DNA of 64,000 nt from Paenibacillus sp. OV219 (GCF_900110075.1 NZ_FOCJ01000005.1:352652-416651); one strand, 5' to 3'; positions 54,598 through 63,643 are shown, counted from the stretch's first letter. A program made the numbers and translations. The notes: generated by a model not told the origin, from the letters alone.

Positions 54598-55514
54598 ACA
54601 AAACCTTACTGGCGGGACTCATTATCATCGTCCTCATGATTGCAACGTCCTTCTTCGGCCAATATTTTGCTCCGCACAGTCTCGATGAGCATCAGAGCGT
54701 CACATATGTGGTAGATGAGAATGGTAATGGTGAACTCACGGTACCTCCCATTCCGCCTATCAAGCAGTATCCGCTTGGGACGGACAAGGAAGGCTATGAT
54801 ATGCTGGCGAAGCTGCTAGCCGGTTCAAAATATACGATTTTCGTATCGCTTGTTGTAGCCCTTGCTCGCCTTCTATTAGGCGGAATCATTGGCTTGTCCC
54901 TCGGCTATATGAGCAAAGCAAAGCCTGCTCGGACCGATAAGCTTCCGATCTGGAACATACTGAACGGCATCCCGATCTTCATTATCGTATGGATGATTAT
55001 GATCGGCATTACGATGAACCCAGCGGCATCTCCATTCTATATGACAACCATACTTGCCGTCATTCTGACGCTCGTAGGTATTCCAACTGTTGCGTCCACG
55101 ATGAAAGAGAAGACAATGATTCTAAGGGAAAAGCAGTTCATTCTGTCGGCCAAATCAATCGGATCTGGCCACTTTACAATCATTCGCAGACATATTTTCC
55201 CGCATCTGCTAGAAAGCTTCCTCATCCTCTTCGTACAGGAAATCGTACTTTCGCTCAGCCTATTCGGCCAGCTTGCGATCTTCAATATATTCGTAGGAGG
55301 GACGACGAAGTACTTCGATCCCGTTCAGTATGTGAGCCGTACGAATGAATGGAGCGGCTTGATTGGACAAGCACGAGACTATCTATTTATCTATCAATGG
55401 GTTCTATTCATTCCGCTTGTCGCTTACATTGTCTTCATCCTCGGGTTCCATCTTATCTCCATAGGACTTGAGCAGGTATACAAGCAGAAATTTTCCAAGT
55501 TCTCGCATATTTAA
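54594..55514 (+). CDS. ABC transporter permease, DppC/OppC-like
   Basis: A 306-aa membrane protein and partner of the preceding permease. It has an N-terminal helix and then the typical PPIKQYPLGTDKEGYDMLAKLL segment of peptide-type permeases. The EAA-type loop is LSAKSIGSGHFTIIRRHIFPHLLE. About six helices in all. An AAGGCTGCCA terminator follows the stop, so the transcript contains only the two permeases. Confidence 0.88.
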   Translation: MNKTLLAGLIIIVLMIATSFFGQYFAPHSLDEHQSVTYVVDENGNGELTVPPIPPIKQYPLGTDKEGYDMLAKLLAGSKYTIFVSLVVALARLLLGGIIGLSLGYMSKAKPARTDKLPIWNILNGIPIFIIVWMIMIGITMNPAASPFYMTTILAVILTLVGIPTVASTMKEKTMILREKQFILSAKSIGSGHFTIIRRHIFPHLLESFLILFVQEIVLSLSLFGQLAIFNIFVGGTTKYFDPVQYVSRTNEWSGLIGQARDYLFIYQWVLFIPLVAYIVFILGFHLISIGLEQVYKQKFSKFSHI

Positions 55515-55526
55515 TAGCTCAAACAG

Positions 55527-55550
55527 AAGGCTGCCAGCAATGGCAGCCTT
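55527..55550 (+). terminator. Intrinsic terminator
   Basis: AAGGCTGCCA and TGGCAGCCTT form a 10-bp perfect stem with a 4-nt loop, followed by TGTTGT. Confidence 0.82.
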
Positions 55551-55679
55551 TGTTGTATGCGTAAGCGCCATTCGACGTGATCTGCAAATGCGCTGTGCGA
55601 TAATAGCTAGAGATAATCTGGAAATTTCACCTAGCCTAGATCGCTTTATTAGGTCTCGTATCGCGGGAAGGAGAATCGT

Positions 55680-57566
55680 ATGATTAGCGGGAAAGTGCAG
55701 AAACTTGTCGAGAAAATGATTCGGGAGCCGAGTGTAAGGCCCCGAATGGTCGAATGGTTCAACCCCGCACAGCTCATCGTAACCGGCACCAGAACCGTGC
55801 TTTCCACCTTGTTCGGCCGCTATTCGGACTATCGTCTTATTGAAGCGTTCAATAACCAGCATGCAGAGCAAATTAATGATTATGTCAAGGAGTATATGCC
55901 TGATGGCAAAGGCGGCTTTATGACCGATGCAGACGGCTTCTACATCCCAAATGCGCATCAAGATCGGGATGAAATTTGGATTGATTATGTGTGCGACGTC
56001 GGCGACGGCTTCAATTCCACTTACTCCGTTGCCTATGCTCTGACTCGGCCTGAATTGACACTGCAAACTGAGAATGGCGCAAGGCATAGTGGTGGTCCGA
56101 AGCATACGACAAAACGCGGCGATTTACTTATCTTTGGCGGTGATCAGGTCTATCCGACTGCAAACAGCGAAACCTACATTAAGCGGCTGATTGCTCCCTA
56201 TCATATGGCGCAAGGCTTCACGAGCGACCCTCATCCGCATGTTTTCGCGATTCCGGGCAATCACGACTGGTACGACGGATTAATCGCCTTCTCGCGTATT
56301 TTCTCTGCGCGCAAGTGGTTCAACGGCTGGCAAGCGCCGCAGCGGCGGAGCTATTTTGCCCTCAAGCTGCCGCATGGCTGGTGGCTGCTCGGCACTGACA
56401 TTCAACTGAACTCGGATATCGATGAGCAGCAGGTACGCTATTTCGAGCAAGTCGCGGCGCAGATCGACCCGAGCGAGCGGGTTATCCTTTGCAACGCCGA
56501 GCCCTATTGGGTGTATAAGCATAAGTACAAAGACTATGACCCCGTCTACAATGAGAACAACCTCGCATACTTGGAGAAAATGCTGAAGCAGCGCCATATT
56601 GGCATCCATGTCTACCTCGCAGGCGATTCACATCATTACCGCAGATTCGAGTATGTACCTAAGCTCGCGGGCGGCGCGGAGGATCACAGCCTCAAGATCG
56701 AGAAGATTACGGCTGGCGGTGGCGGCGCGTTCCTTCATCCCACGCATGACATTCGAGATAGGTTTATATCAGGAACCTCCTTTGACGAGGAGAAGCCGCT
56801 CGAATTTGAGCGGAAGCAGGATTTCCCATCAGAGTCGGAGTCAAGAAGATTAACCTGGCAGAACTTCCTGTTCGCTTGGAAAAACCCGTTATTCGGCATC
56901 GTAACCGCGATCCTATATTTGCTTGTGTGCAGTTCCATCCAGACCGTTCATACATATCCTCCCCAATCTGCTAGTTATACCGCTATAGTGTCCACTTCCT
57001 TGACAGAAATCGGTCGTTCACCTAGTGCCTTCATTTGGATGTTCATCGTCTTAGCCGGCTTCTGGCTGTTCACGGATACCCATTCGCGTGTCTATAAGTG
57101 GATCGCCGGCCCCCTTCATGGAGCGATCCATTTGACTGCATCGTTCTTTATCGGCTGCGGTGCGAGCTATCTGGCTAGTAGTACTTTCCATCTCTCTTGG
57201 GGCCTCGGCGCCCTGCTGCTATCCGGTATCCTCATCGCATACGGCGGCTGGATCATCGGTTCCATCATTATGGGTATCTACCTCTATATTTCGTTAAATT
57301 GGTTTGGACGGCATGCTAACGAAGCGTTCTCTGCTATTCAGAATGAGGATTACAAGAACTTCCTTCGCATTCACATTGCGAAGAACGGCGACCTGACCAT
57401 CTACCCGATCGGTATTCGCACCATAACGCGCAAATGGAAGCAGCCTGCAAAACGCGCCGATTATGGTCCGATGCTGGAACCAGATGTGCCTGTAGGGAAG
57501 CGAGCCGCTACAGAGCCGAGACTCATAGAAGAGCCGATCTGCATTCTAGCTGCCCAAGAACACTAG
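55680..57566 (+). CDS. Membrane-anchored metallophosphoesterase
   Basis: A 628-aa protein starting at ATG 55680 with GAAGGAG upstream. The calcineurin-like part (about residues 95-370) shows the metal motifs IFGGDQVYP, FAIPGNHDWYDG and YLAGDSHHYRRFE. Residues about 405-545 hold four or more membrane helices (GIVTAILYLLVCSS, AFIWMFIVLAGFWLF, LTASFFIGCGASYLAS, LGALLLSGILIAYGGWIIGSIIMGIYLYI). A cytoplasmic tail closes it. The phosphatase domain precedes the helices; side and substrate are not known. Confidence 0.9.
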   Translation: MISGKVQKLVEKMIREPSVRPRMVEWFNPAQLIVTGTRTVLSTLFGRYSDYRLIEAFNNQHAEQINDYVKEYMPDGKGGFMTDADGFYIPNAHQDRDEIWIDYVCDVGDGFNSTYSVAYALTRPELTLQTENGARHSGGPKHTTKRGDLLIFGGDQVYPTANSETYIKRLIAPYHMAQGFTSDPHPHVFAIPGNHDWYDGLIAFSRIFSARKWFNGWQAPQRRSYFALKLPHGWWLLGTDIQLNSDIDEQQVRYFEQVAAQIDPSERVILCNAEPYWVYKHKYKDYDPVYNENNLAYLEKMLKQRHIGIHVYLAGDSHHYRRFEYVPKLAGGAEDHSLKIEKITAGGGGAFLHPTHDIRDRFISGTSFDEEKPLEFERKQDFPSESESRRLTWQNFLFAWKNPLFGIVTAILYLLVCSSIQTVHTYPPQSASYTAIVSTSLTEIGRSPSAFIWMFIVLAGFWLFTDTHSRVYKWIAGPLHGAIHLTASFFIGCGASYLASSTFHLSWGLGALLLSGILIAYGGWIIGSIIMGIYLYISLNWFGRHANEAFSAIQNEDYKNFLRIHIAKNGDLTIYPIGIRTITRKWKQPAKRADYGPMLEPDVPVGKRAATEPRLIEEPICILAAQEH

Positions 57567-57645
57567 GCGATAAGCGGAATTGCCCCGCATGTCCACCCCT
57601 TCTCTATTAGAGTTGCATAAAGTAGTAGAAAAGGATTGTGATACG

Positions 57646-58074
57646 ATGGGTCAGCTTATCGATGCACGCACATCGAGCAATATCACCACTGTTCTAGATG
57701 AGTTTGATACGTTTCCGCTCGATACCCCTGTGCTTGTCGGGCAGGTAGGCCTCACTATTCCGCCTGCTACACCTGGCGTCATCCGGGTTCAATTAACGGG
57801 AATGGTCGGTGCTGCCCTGCCGACGGATTTTCCGACCTCCTTCTTGCTTGAGCTTTATATGGTTCGAGGACTTACGATAAATGATCTGCTCATCTTCAAG
57901 TCGTTGAACTCGTTCGAATCTGGCATCCACACTGTTGCCTTCTCGGCATCCGATTACAATGTGCCTGCGCCGGTGTCCGGCTTGCTTCCTTACACCTTAT
58001 TCGCAATCGCACGCTCCGAAGGCATCGGCCGCGTTGGCCCGGAGAACTTGAACGCATCCGCTTATACGGGGTGA
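57646..58074 (+). CDS. Small beta-rich hypothetical protein
   Basis: Start set at ATG 57646 (AAAGGA ten bases upstream) instead of the earlier in-frame ATG at 57580, giving 142 aa. The sequence is rich in Pro, Thr, Val and Gly, with VLVGQVGLTIPPATPGVIRVQLTG and FLLELYMVRG, suggesting a beta sandwich. No signal peptide is seen. It resembles in style the C-terminal trimer domains of spore-surface proteins, but I cannot name a family. A very strong terminator follows at 58099-58138. Confidence 0.65.
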   Translation: MGQLIDARTSSNITTVLDEFDTFPLDTPVLVGQVGLTIPPATPGVIRVQLTGMVGAALPTDFPTSFLLELYMVRGLTINDLLIFKSLNSFESGIHTVAFSASDYNVPAPVSGLLPYTLFAIARSEGIGRVGPENLNASAYTG

Positions 58075-58098
58075 AGTGAGGCAAGCATTAGATAATTT

Positions 58099-58138
58099 AC
58101 GGAATACCCCCTCGCCATATCGCGAGGGGGTATTCCGT
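58099..58138. terminator. Strong bidirectional terminator
   Basis: ACGGAATACCCCCTCGC and GCGAGGGGGTATTCCGT form a 17-bp perfect stem with a 6-nt loop, followed on the plus strand by TATTGT. Confidence 0.9.
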
Positions 58139-58190
58139 TATTGTAAATTAGCAGTGAAAGAGGCAAATGCCTCTCTCCGAGCAAAAAGTA

Positions 58191-58640
58191 GAGTTGAGAG
58201 ATCATATAAGTTCTCTCAGCCGACTTTTGGCGCGATTCTGAAGCTGAGAGATCATATTTGCTTTCTCAGCTCTCTCTAACCTCCTTGTAACTTAGGTTAC
58301 GGCGCTGAGAGATCATATTGGATCTCACAGCCACCGATTCATGCTATTTGCACGATAAGAGACCGTATACGTTCTCTCGGAGATCACTGGTTCCTCCACG
58401 TTTGCCAATTGGAGCTGCTCGGAACTCTGAGAGTCGCAAAATACTACTCTCAGTTCAAATACAGCGGCAGTTTTGCTACGAGAGTTTGAAAATCCGACTC
58501 TCAGTGCCCATGCCCCCATCAAAATGATGCTTTGAAACTCTGAGAATCGCAAAATACTACTCTCAGTTCAAGAACAGCGGCAGTTTTGCTCCGAGAGATC
58601 GAAAATCCGACTCTCAGTTCCTATGCCCCGTCGAAATGAT
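58191..58640. repeat. Second inverted-repeat array with 113-bp period
   Basis: The right part has two copies starting at 58423 and 58536, exactly 113 bp apart, each with CTCTGAGA, ACTACTCTCAGTTCA, GCGGCAGTTTTGCT and ATCCGACTCTCAGT. The left part has TGAGAGATCATAT at 58195, 58244 and 58305, each followed by TTCTCTCAG-like inverses, as older half-units. The CTGAGAG/CTCTCAG pairing and period equal those of the array at 17640-17980, although interior sequence differs. No gene is visible in 58140-58800. Confidence 0.82.
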
Positions 58641-58802
58641 ATGTAAAGGTTCGAAATTTATTTTTCACAGTAGTTGAAAAGATGCCCGCTCACTTAATAC
58701 AAATTCTTCTAAACAATCAGAAAAGCGCAAACCAATAGGCCTTCGCTGCTAGTCTGTAATCTTAGATTGGTCTGATACTATGTTAATTCTGATGAATCTC
58801 CC

Positions 58803-58995
58803 TTAACTAAGCGCAAGCCCAGCACTGGCATAACCAGCAACGGTGTTTATTAAGGTTACGCCCGTCGCTGTAGCGGAGAACACCATCAAAAGGCGCTTCT
58901 GCCGTAACAGGTATGGATAAACCGGTGGTAATTCCGCTCAATATCGTTCCAAGTGAAATATCATCTGCAAGCGACGGAGCCAACGGCGGCCGCAA
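58803..58995 (-). pseudogene. C-terminal remnant of a BclB-like exosporium protein
   Basis: On the minus strand one frame reads [20 protein letters not shown] and LSIPVTAE. A shift near 58885 leads to [30 protein letters not shown] and a stop at 58803-58805. From memory of the family this is the end of the BclB-type exosporium glycoprotein C-terminal domain. Only about 60 residues remain, with no start, and the frame is broken. It abuts a plus-strand ATP-grasp fragment at about 58990. Confidence 0.75.
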
Positions 58996-59312
58996 ATGAA
59001 GCTGAGGAACAGCTGGGTTTGCTCGGAGAATTAAGCGTAGACTTAGTCTTCGATATGCAAGACAAATTATGGATTATTGAAATTAACGGCAAGCCGCACA
59101 AAAGCATATACAACGATATTCCCGGAGTTGCATTCTCAACTCGTATTTTTCAGCGACCACTGGAGTATGCCGGTTATTTGGCGCAAGCTATCTCCGAAGA
59201 ACCGCCAAATACTCAAGCAGAGGAGACGACGCTCCTCCACGCAGCATGTGATTCAATTGGGATAGAGACGAGCACATCCGATTTATTGAGATTACTTTCT
59301 CCTAAGAAATAG
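58995..59312 (+). pseudogene. C-terminal fragment of a YheC/YheD-like ATP-grasp gene
   Basis: The plus-strand frame ANEAEEQLGLLGELSVDLVF, DMQDKLWIIEINGKPHKSIY is the YheC/D metal-binding end, followed by a normal tail (YAGYLAQAIS...). The upstream 250 or so residues are absent and replaced by the reversed BclB remnant. The frame is open from a GTG at 58953 inside the foreign segment, without a ribosome site. It is probably a dead fragment. It overlaps the convergent kinase gene by 11 bases. Confidence 0.78.
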
Positions 59313-59931
59313 CCTTTATATATGCCAGAAGATTATTAACTAGCTCATCCTTAGGCTTTAATCCGTCATATCGTAAATCCGATGTCTCTTTCAACTTCTC
59401 ATGCAATAAACGAATGGCCATCCCTTCTCCATCATGATAACCCTTTATATAGCCCAGTACATGCTCTAACCTCGCATCAACAGGCTCATTGATATAGTCG
59501 TAGGTGAGGTTCCGAATCAATCTTCGACAAAGTGATATTTCAAGCGGAATATCGATACAGATCACCGTATGAATTAACTCATTCATGCCCTCTCTCAATC
59601 TACCGAATGGCTCTTCCACGATAATATATTTCGCCGGTTTCAATCTACGATTCCACGGATCAATAATCTCATTTCCATCATATAGCGATTGAAGATCTTC
59701 AATAAATTTATCATTCCTGATCTCATTTCTGACAATATCGAGTGGATCAGTTACGATTCCGTCCACTAACCTTTGAAACACGTCAACTGGATCGGGAGAA
59801 ACTATAGTAGATGTGTATGCATCAAAATAAAAACTAACCGAATCTTCAAGCTGCTGGACCGTTCGTTCCATTAGCGTGCTTTTTCCAGCTCCCGATGGTC
59901 CGCATATACAAATAATCTTTGAGGAATGCAT
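59302..59931 (-). CDS. P-loop kinase, uridine-kinase-like
   Basis: A 209-aa nucleotide-binding protein with Walker A GPSGAGKST at residues 10-18. It has a YFDAYTS segment where uridine kinases bind substrate, KYIIVEEPFGR (Walker B-like acidic pair) and a lid-like CRRLIRNLTYDY. The substrate is unknown. It begins 12 bases after the phosphotransferase gene and likely shares its transcript. GAGGGG precedes ATG 59931. Confidence 0.85.
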   Translation of the reverse strand: MHSSKIICICGPSGAGKSTLMERTVQQLEDSVSFYFDAYTSTIVSPDPVDVFQRLVDGIVTDPLDIVRNEIRNDKFIEDLQSLYDGNEIIDPWNRRLKPAKYIIVEEPFGRLREGMNELIHTVICIDIPLEISLCRRLIRNLTYDYINEPVDARLEHVLGYIKGYHDGEGMAIRLLHEKLKETSDLRYDGLKPKDELVNNLLAYIKAIS

Positions 59932-59943
59932 CAGATTGACCCC

Positions 59944-60957
59944 TCACTTCTTTAAACCATATTTAGCAAGATATTGCGGATACGAACGCAGATGAATCGC
60001 TCTTGCCTTCGCTTGGGCATTCTCCCGATGCTCTGATACTTGCTCTGCCTCGACATAATCGGCCAGCACATCAATAACGTCGTCTAGCAGCTTCGCTCGA
60101 AAATACAGCTCTAATCGCTGAAGCACATCAACATCTGCTAACGCCAGCACTTTCTCTCTCCAACTCGGCCACGACGGACCCTGCGCGAACGGCCACATTA
60201 GTACCGAGTAGTCCATTGCAGCATCTCCATATCCGTGTAGCTCATCCCAGTCGATGATACGAAAGCCGCCCCCCTCGCCACACGTCAGAACGTTATTGCC
60301 ATTCAAGTCGTTATGTACAACATCTGTCGCAGGGTGTAGAAATGCAGGTGTTTGCCGCACTCTTTCTCTCAGCCTTTCAATCTCTTCACCAAACCACGCA
60401 ATTGTCTCATCTGACACGAAATCCTTGAGCAGCTCACGCGACCCAAGGATTCCGTCGAGATCTTCCATAAATCTAGAAATATACTCTTCTTCGAATGCCT
60501 CCACATAGCTTCGTTTATCCGCATTAGGAAGCATTCGGCGTAAATGATCGTCGCGATGTAGCTTCGCGGCGGTCTCCATAACACGAATCAACGTATCCTC
60601 GGAAAATCGTGCTTCCGCAAGTGGTGTCGCGTCTTCGATATATTCAAACACAAGTCCATATGGATAACCGGGCACGATCTCGTTGTCTATCTCGTGGACT
60701 AACTTTGGCGCAGCATAGTGTTCAGTCAGATAATCACTGACGCGAGCCCACTGCTGCAGTCGCTCAGACTTGTGAGGAAGAACTAGCTTAACGTGAAGCT
60801 GGGTTCTACCGTCTGTCAAACGGACAGATAGGTTATTGAAGCCTCCGGGATTATAAATATACGACGCCTGGATATGATTATTCGAAACAAGGCCAAGCAA
60901 ATTGGCGTTTGCTATTGCCCACTCCGTAATTAATTGTTTTGCTTGTCGTGTGTCCAT
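59944..60957 (-). CDS. Aminoglycoside phosphotransferase/kinase-fold protein
   Basis: A 337-aa APH-fold protein. It has VVHNDLNGNNVLTCG (catalytic Asp/Asn), RIIDWDELHGYGDAAMDYSVLMW (metal Asp) and an N-lobe TQLHVKLVLP with the ATP-contact Lys. It is the first gene of a pair with the P-loop kinase. The substrate is not predictable. Confidence 0.87.
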   Translation of the reverse strand: MDTRQAKQLITEWAIANANLLGLVSNNHIQASYIYNPGGFNNLSVRLTDGRTQLHVKLVLPHKSERLQQWARVSDYLTEHYAAPKLVHEIDNEIVPGYPYGLVFEYIEDATPLAEARFSEDTLIRVMETAAKLHRDDHLRRMLPNADKRSYVEAFEEEYISRFMEDLDGILGSRELLKDFVSDETIAWFGEEIERLRERVRQTPAFLHPATDVVHNDLNGNNVLTCGEGGGFRIIDWDELHGYGDAAMDYSVLMWPFAQGPSWPSWREKVLALADVDVLQRLELYFRAKLLDDVIDVLADYVEAEQVSEHRENAQAKARAIHLRSYPQYLAKYGLKK

Positions 60958-60980
60958 GATCTACTTGTTGCCTCCTGATT

Positions 60981-61364
60981 CTAATTCTCATCCTGCTGAT
61001 TGAATTGCAAGACTCCCCACAGATTCCCTTCCGAATCATAAAATTTAAGCACCCAAGCGAATCCGTCGTCTTGATATACCTGTATTTGAGCACCTAAGTT
61101 AGTTAACTTATTATAAAGCTCGTGAATCTGCGTCGTACGATATAACATCGTCGGAAACTCTGTTCCATTTACAGTAAATTGTGCATTCGTCATCTCGTCG
61201 TTCGTCTGCCATAACATAAGAATCGGACCTTCCGGCAAAGTAAGAAACGCGATACAGTCTCCGTCGCGGCTGCTTAATTGAAAGCCGAGCTGCTCGGTAT
61301 ACCAAGTGATCGCTCGATCCATCTGTTTTACAGGAATTTGAACATGTTCAAGTGCTGTTAGCAT
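60981..61364 (-). CDS. VOC (glyoxalase/bleomycin resistance-fold) protein
   Basis: A 127-aa single VOC domain pair: EHVQIPVKQMDRAITWYTEQLGFQL in the first half and FAWVLKFYDSEGNLWGVLQF in the second. One metal-ligand His is visible (HVQI) and the terminal Glu is in SEGNLWG. AGGAGG lies eight bases before ATG 61364. It probably belongs to the transcript of the two kinase genes (23 bases apart). Function unknown. Confidence 0.87.
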   Translation of the reverse strand: MLTALEHVQIPVKQMDRAITWYTEQLGFQLSSRDGDCIAFLTLPEGPILMLWQTNDEMTNAQFTVNGTEFPTMLYRTTQIHELYNKLTNLGAQIQVYQDDGFAWVLKFYDSEGNLWGVLQFNQQDEN

Positions 61365-61457
61365 TAGTTTCTCCTCCTATATATTTACTTTATATGTAAT
61401 TTCGACATTGCAAAAGACACTCCTCCCAATTCATTCCTAACACGTAAAGATCTCCCC

Positions 61458-61486
61458 TTGATCCATGCCGCCGCTAGCTGTATAAT
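61458..61486 (+). promoter_or_regulatory. Promoter of the adenine riboswitch/ade transcript
   Basis: TTGATC (61458-61463) and a perfect TATAAT (61481-61486) are 17 bases apart and lie 20 bases upstream of the aptamer. Confidence 0.8.
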
Positions 61487-61505
61487 GACAACAGCTTAAT
61501 AACCA

Positions 61506-61613
61506 ATTGTATAACCTCAATAATATGGTTTGAGGGTCTCTACCAGGAGCCGTAAAATCCTGATTACAAAAATGTGTAACGAACTTACATGTTTTTGTGA
61601 TCGGGATTTTTTA
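61506..61613 (+). promoter_or_regulatory. Adenine riboswitch (pbuE-type) with terminator
   Basis: The aptamer runs from TTGTATAACC to GATTACAA (61506-61570). It has the conserved loops AATAATATGG and TCTCTACCAGG. The specificity base is U (61564, in GATTAC), which marks adenine rather than guanine. The sequence is nearly that of the B. subtilis pbuE aptamer. The 3' aptamer strand ATCCTGATTACAAAAATG can instead pair with CATGTTTTTGTGATCGGGAT and form a terminator with a T6 run (61557-61613). Adenine should therefore switch the gene on. Confidence 0.95.
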
Positions 61614-61640
61614 TTTGTCTATCGAAACAGGAGAGTGTGA

Positions 61641-63392
61641 ATGATGGAGCAGAACCGTTCAAATTTCCGTCGGCGTATCCGAGTCGCTGGCAATCAGGAG
61701 CCAGCGGATGTCGTTATCCGTAACGGCCGTATCGTTAATGTATTTACAGGAGAGCTGATGCTTGGCGATATTGCAATTGCAGATGGGATGATTGCCGGAA
61801 TCGGCAAGTATGAAGGAAAAGAAACAATAGACGCTCAAGGAAAATATATCGTGCCAGGCTTCATCGACGGTCATGTACATATCGAGAGCTCTTTGCTCAC
61901 GCCGCAACAATTTGCCCGTGTGCTGCTTCTGCATGGGGTCACGACTGTCGTAACAGATCCCCATGAAATTGCCAATGTCGCAGGATCAGACGGAATTCAG
62001 TTTATGCTCGATGCTGCTGAAGGCCTGCCGTTCGACAGTTATGTCATGCTGCCTTCTTGCGTGCCGGCAACCCCGTTTGAAAGTAATGGCGCCCAGCTCG
62101 ATGCGGAGCATCTAATGCCATTCTTCCAACATCCGAACGTGCTCGGATTGGCCGAGGTCATGGACTATCCTTCTGTAGCGAATACGGAGACACGTATGTT
62201 GAATAAGCTGGCTGTCACTCATGAAGCTGGCGCTCTAATAGATGGTCATGCTGCCGGGATTAGCCGTGACGGGTTGAATGTATATATGGCTGCTGGCATC
62301 CGAAGCGACCATGAGAGCATCAGCTTGCAGGAGGCACAAGACCGCCTCGATCTCGGCATGTATTTGATGATCCGTGAAGGCACAGTTGCCAAGGATCTCG
62401 ACGCGCTGTTGCCGGTCATAACGGCAAGGAATTCCAGACGCTGTCTGTTCGTTACCGACGATAAGCTAATCGACGATTTACTGAGTGAAGGCAGTATTGA
62501 TCATATTGTAAGGCGCGCTGTGGCTAAAGGTCTCGATCCTATCACTGCAATTCAAATGGCGACACTTAATACGGCGGAATGCTTCCGTCTTCGAGAGCAT
62601 GGTGCCATTGCAGCAGGTTATCAAGCCGATCTACTGCTGCTCGACGATCTGGAGCAAGTAAAGATTCACCAGGTATTTAAACGCGGACGCTGCGTCGTGG
62701 ATGGGGGCAAACTGGTGGAAGAAGCTTTTCCGATGGAAGATCCGAAGTCAGTCAGCTTGAGCAGAAAGCTGCCCGTACTGAACGTTCATCAGGTTGAGGA
62801 GAGCCACCTTACGATTCCACTAAAAGGTGATCGTTGCCATGTCATCGAGATCATTCCGAATTCACTTGTCACTAATCATCGGATCGAGCAAGTGGAGGTG
62901 AAGGACGGCATGTTCTCACCATCTGTAGACAGCGATTTGCTCAAAATCGCCGTCATCGAACGTCATCAGGCAACTGGCAATGTAGGCGTCGGCATCGTTA
63001 GAGGCTTCGGGTTGAAGCGCGGTGCGATCGCAACCACCGTTGCGCATGATTCCCATAACATCGTTGTTGTCGGAGTATCCGACGAGGAGATTCTGGCGGC
63101 TATAGAAGAAGTGACGCGCACCGGCGGTGGAGCCTCAGTCGTTGCAGGCGATGAAGTGCTTGCATCCCTGCCATTACCGATTGCTGGCCTACTGTCCGAC
63201 CGTCCATATGAGGAAGTAAACGAAGGGCTGAAGAAGCTGAACCTTGCCATGGCTGAGATCGGCGCTTCACAAAACTTTAACCCTTTGCTGACCTTATCCT
63301 TTCTAACATTGCCTGTTATTCCGAGCTTGAAAATGACGGATAAAGGCTTGTTCGATTTCACTTCGTTCTCACATATTGAGGTGGAGGCATAA
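61641..63392 (+). CDS. ade: Adenine deaminase
   Basis: A 583-aa amidohydrolase of normal Ade length. Metal-binding motifs are visible as PGFIDGHVHIESSLLTP and TDPHEIANVAG. Further family segments are GHAAGISRDGLNVYMAAGI, FVTDDKLIDDLL and a C-terminal HDSHNIVVVG. It converts adenine to hypoxanthine and ammonia. The upstream adenine riboswitch would induce it when adenine is plentiful. ATG 61641 (or 61644) has AGGAG upstream. Confidence 0.96.
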   Translation: MMEQNRSNFRRRIRVAGNQEPADVVIRNGRIVNVFTGELMLGDIAIADGMIAGIGKYEGKETIDAQGKYIVPGFIDGHVHIESSLLTPQQFARVLLLHGVTTVVTDPHEIANVAGSDGIQFMLDAAEGLPFDSYVMLPSCVPATPFESNGAQLDAEHLMPFFQHPNVLGLAEVMDYPSVANTETRMLNKLAVTHEAGALIDGHAAGISRDGLNVYMAAGIRSDHESISLQEAQDRLDLGMYLMIREGTVAKDLDALLPVITARNSRRCLFVTDDKLIDDLLSEGSIDHIVRRAVAKGLDPITAIQMATLNTAECFRLREHGAIAAGYQADLLLLDDLEQVKIHQVFKRGRCVVDGGKLVEEAFPMEDPKSVSLSRKLPVLNVHQVEESHLTIPLKGDRCHVIEIIPNSLVTNHRIEQVEVKDGMFSPSVDSDLLKIAVIERHQATGNVGVGIVRGFGLKRGAIATTVAHDSHNIVVVGVSDEEILAAIEEVTRTGGGASVVAGDEVLASLPLPIAGLLSDRPYEEVNEGLKKLNLAMAEIGASQNFNPLLTLSFLTLPVIPSLKMTDKGLFDFTSFSHIEVEA

Positions 63393-63426
63393 TTCCGTTG
63401 CAGTTACGCTAAAAAAGAACGCTAAG

Positions 63427-63450
63427 AGCGCAGCCCATCAGGGCTGCGCT
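63427..63450 (+). terminator. Intrinsic terminator of ade
   Basis: AGCGCAGCCC and GGGCTGCGCT form a 10-bp perfect stem with a 4-nt loop, followed by TCCTGTATTTT, 34 bases past the ade stop. Confidence 0.85.
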
Positions 63451-63485
63451 TCCTGTATTTTAGAAAAAGTCATTAAACACAAAAA

Positions 63486-63505
63486 AACCTTGCATAAGCA
63501 AGGTT
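63486..63505 (-). terminator. Terminator of the rRNA-tRNA transcript
   Basis: AACCTTGC and GCAAGGTT arms are followed on the minus strand by a run of T, 36 bases after tRNA-Gln. Confidence 0.85.
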
Positions 63506-63541
63506 AGGCGATTCACTATGAAATCAAAATTCGCGATGTAA

Positions 63542-63616
63542 TGGCTGGGGATCTAGGATTCGAACCTAGGAATGACGGAGTCAAAGTCCGTTGCCTTACC
63601 GCTTGGCTAATCCCCA
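63542..63616 (-). tRNA. tRNA-Gln(TTG)
   Basis: Acceptor TGGGGAT pairs with ATCCCCA, anticodon loop CTTTGAC gives anticodon TTG, the T-loop is GGTTCGAATCC and CCA is encoded. It is 75 nt long. Confidence 0.97.
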
Positions 63617-63643
63617 CCACTTCGCTAATCTTAATGATTATTA

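Noticed and set aside
58191..58640. CRISPR array or rho-independent terminator cluster
   Set aside because: Spacing is irregular on the left, the repeats are inverted pairs with long loops, and no T tracts follow.
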